This document shows, one piece after another, positions 63,959 through 64,000 of a stretch of DNA of 64,000 nt. The notes beneath the pieces were generated by a model that saw only the letters and a list, made by a program, of their open reading frames with translations, was not told the origin of the DNA and made no database searches. The number at the start of each line of letters is the position of its first letter. Within the stretch, counting starts at the first letter, position 1. Position numbers and translations under genes: made by a program. This stretch comes from CALMBW01 sp963779645. Its GTDB lineage: Bacteria > Actinomycetota > CADDZG01 > WHSQ01. Where the stretch lies: positions 2,232,001 to 2,296,000 of the forward strand of contig CAVZYX010000005.1 in NCBI GenBank assembly GCA_963779645.1, read 5' to 3'.

Positions 63959-64000
63959 TCAGGCGTTGAGGATCTCTTCGGCGACGTCTCTCATCGAACG
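63959..64000 (-). CDS. C-terminal end of a protein, probably an ANTAR-domain response regulator (partial)
   Basis: Only the last 13 codons and the stop are in the window, reading RSMRDVAEEILNA. This ending matches the last helix of ANTAR antitermination domains of PdtaR-type response regulators. PdtaR genes are often next to the liv/polA region in Actinobacteria. The identification rests on this short tail and on context, so it is tentative. The 192-bp gap to the liv gene shows no gene and should hold the liv promoter. Confidence 0.4.
   Translation of the reverse strand, partial: RSMRDVAEEILNA

Noticed and set aside
1..64000. Insertion sequences, integrases, prophage genes or replication origin
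   Set aside because: None was found: no transposase motif, no terminal inverted repeats flanking a gene, no DnaA-box cluster.

Overview
The window is about 60% GC chromosomal DNA from an actinobacterium (Actinomycetota), most likely an uncultured or environmental lineage. Evidence: a dense gene layout, DinB/maleylpyruvate-isomerase-like (mycothiol-type) proteins, RskA-type anti-sigma factor, DtxR-type regulator, a DUF222-HNH gene, and the core order uvrA ... uvrB ... coaE-rpsA ... polA ... liv operon ... ANTAR regulator end. That order matches, in broad outline, the conserved polA-rpsA-coaE-uvrB-uvrA neighbourhood of Mycobacterium and Streptomyces.

Layout. 1-3.3 kb: start of a secreted protein, small zinc-finger protein, MFS exporter, lipoprotein, DinB-family protein, tRNA-Val(CAC). 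3.4-9.4 kb: secreted cupredoxin, patatin phospholipase, uvrA, zinc-ribbon protein. 9.5-18 kb: three consecutive secreted, calcium-binding RTX-repeat proteins of related design, separated by strong hairpins. 18-20.3 kb: a convergent two-gene UDP-glucose -> UDP-glucuronate -> UDP-xylose operon. 20.3-24.7 kb: class V aminotransferase, cupredoxin lipoprotein, a lipoprotein built from an internal duplication (451 bp repeated without visible change), ECF sigma factor and anti-sigma factor. 24.7-33.4 kb: GNAT, uvrB, broken DUF222-HNH gene, maleylpyruvate-isomerase-like protein, secreted beta-helix protein, HAD phosphatase, coaE, rpsA. 33.5-44.7 kb: secreted subtilase with a propeller, ornithine cyclodeaminase-like protein, Tat-exported DMFase-like protein, polA, histidine kinase plus GAF-like partner, DtxR regulator. 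44.7-48.5 kb: FbpABC-type ferric iron ABC transporter with DtxR-like operators. 48.7-58.7 kb: gltB, crotonase, family 5 uracil-DNA glycosylase, DUF554 protein, cupredoxin lipoprotein and a polar amino-acid ABC transporter. 58.7-63.8 kb: complete liv branched-chain amino-acid ABC operon; the window ends in what looks like the tail of an ANTAR regulator.

How the genes work together: NER (uvrA, uvrB), polA and UDG form a repair core, with a perfect GAAC-N4-GTTC SOS box in front of uvrB. The iron regulator and transporter form one regulon. The liv and polar amino-acid transporters are collinear on the minus strand and feed nitrogen metabolism together with gltB. The 9.5-24.7 kb block looks like an accessory cell-surface module inserted between uvrA and uvrB.

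A strong caveat: at least nine otherwise well-conserved genes carry single-base frameshifts, concentrated at 26.8-28.8 kb and 54.1-58.2 kb. I could reconstruct the correct reading frames by hand; most are single extra bases, which looks like uncorrected assembly error rather than gene decay.
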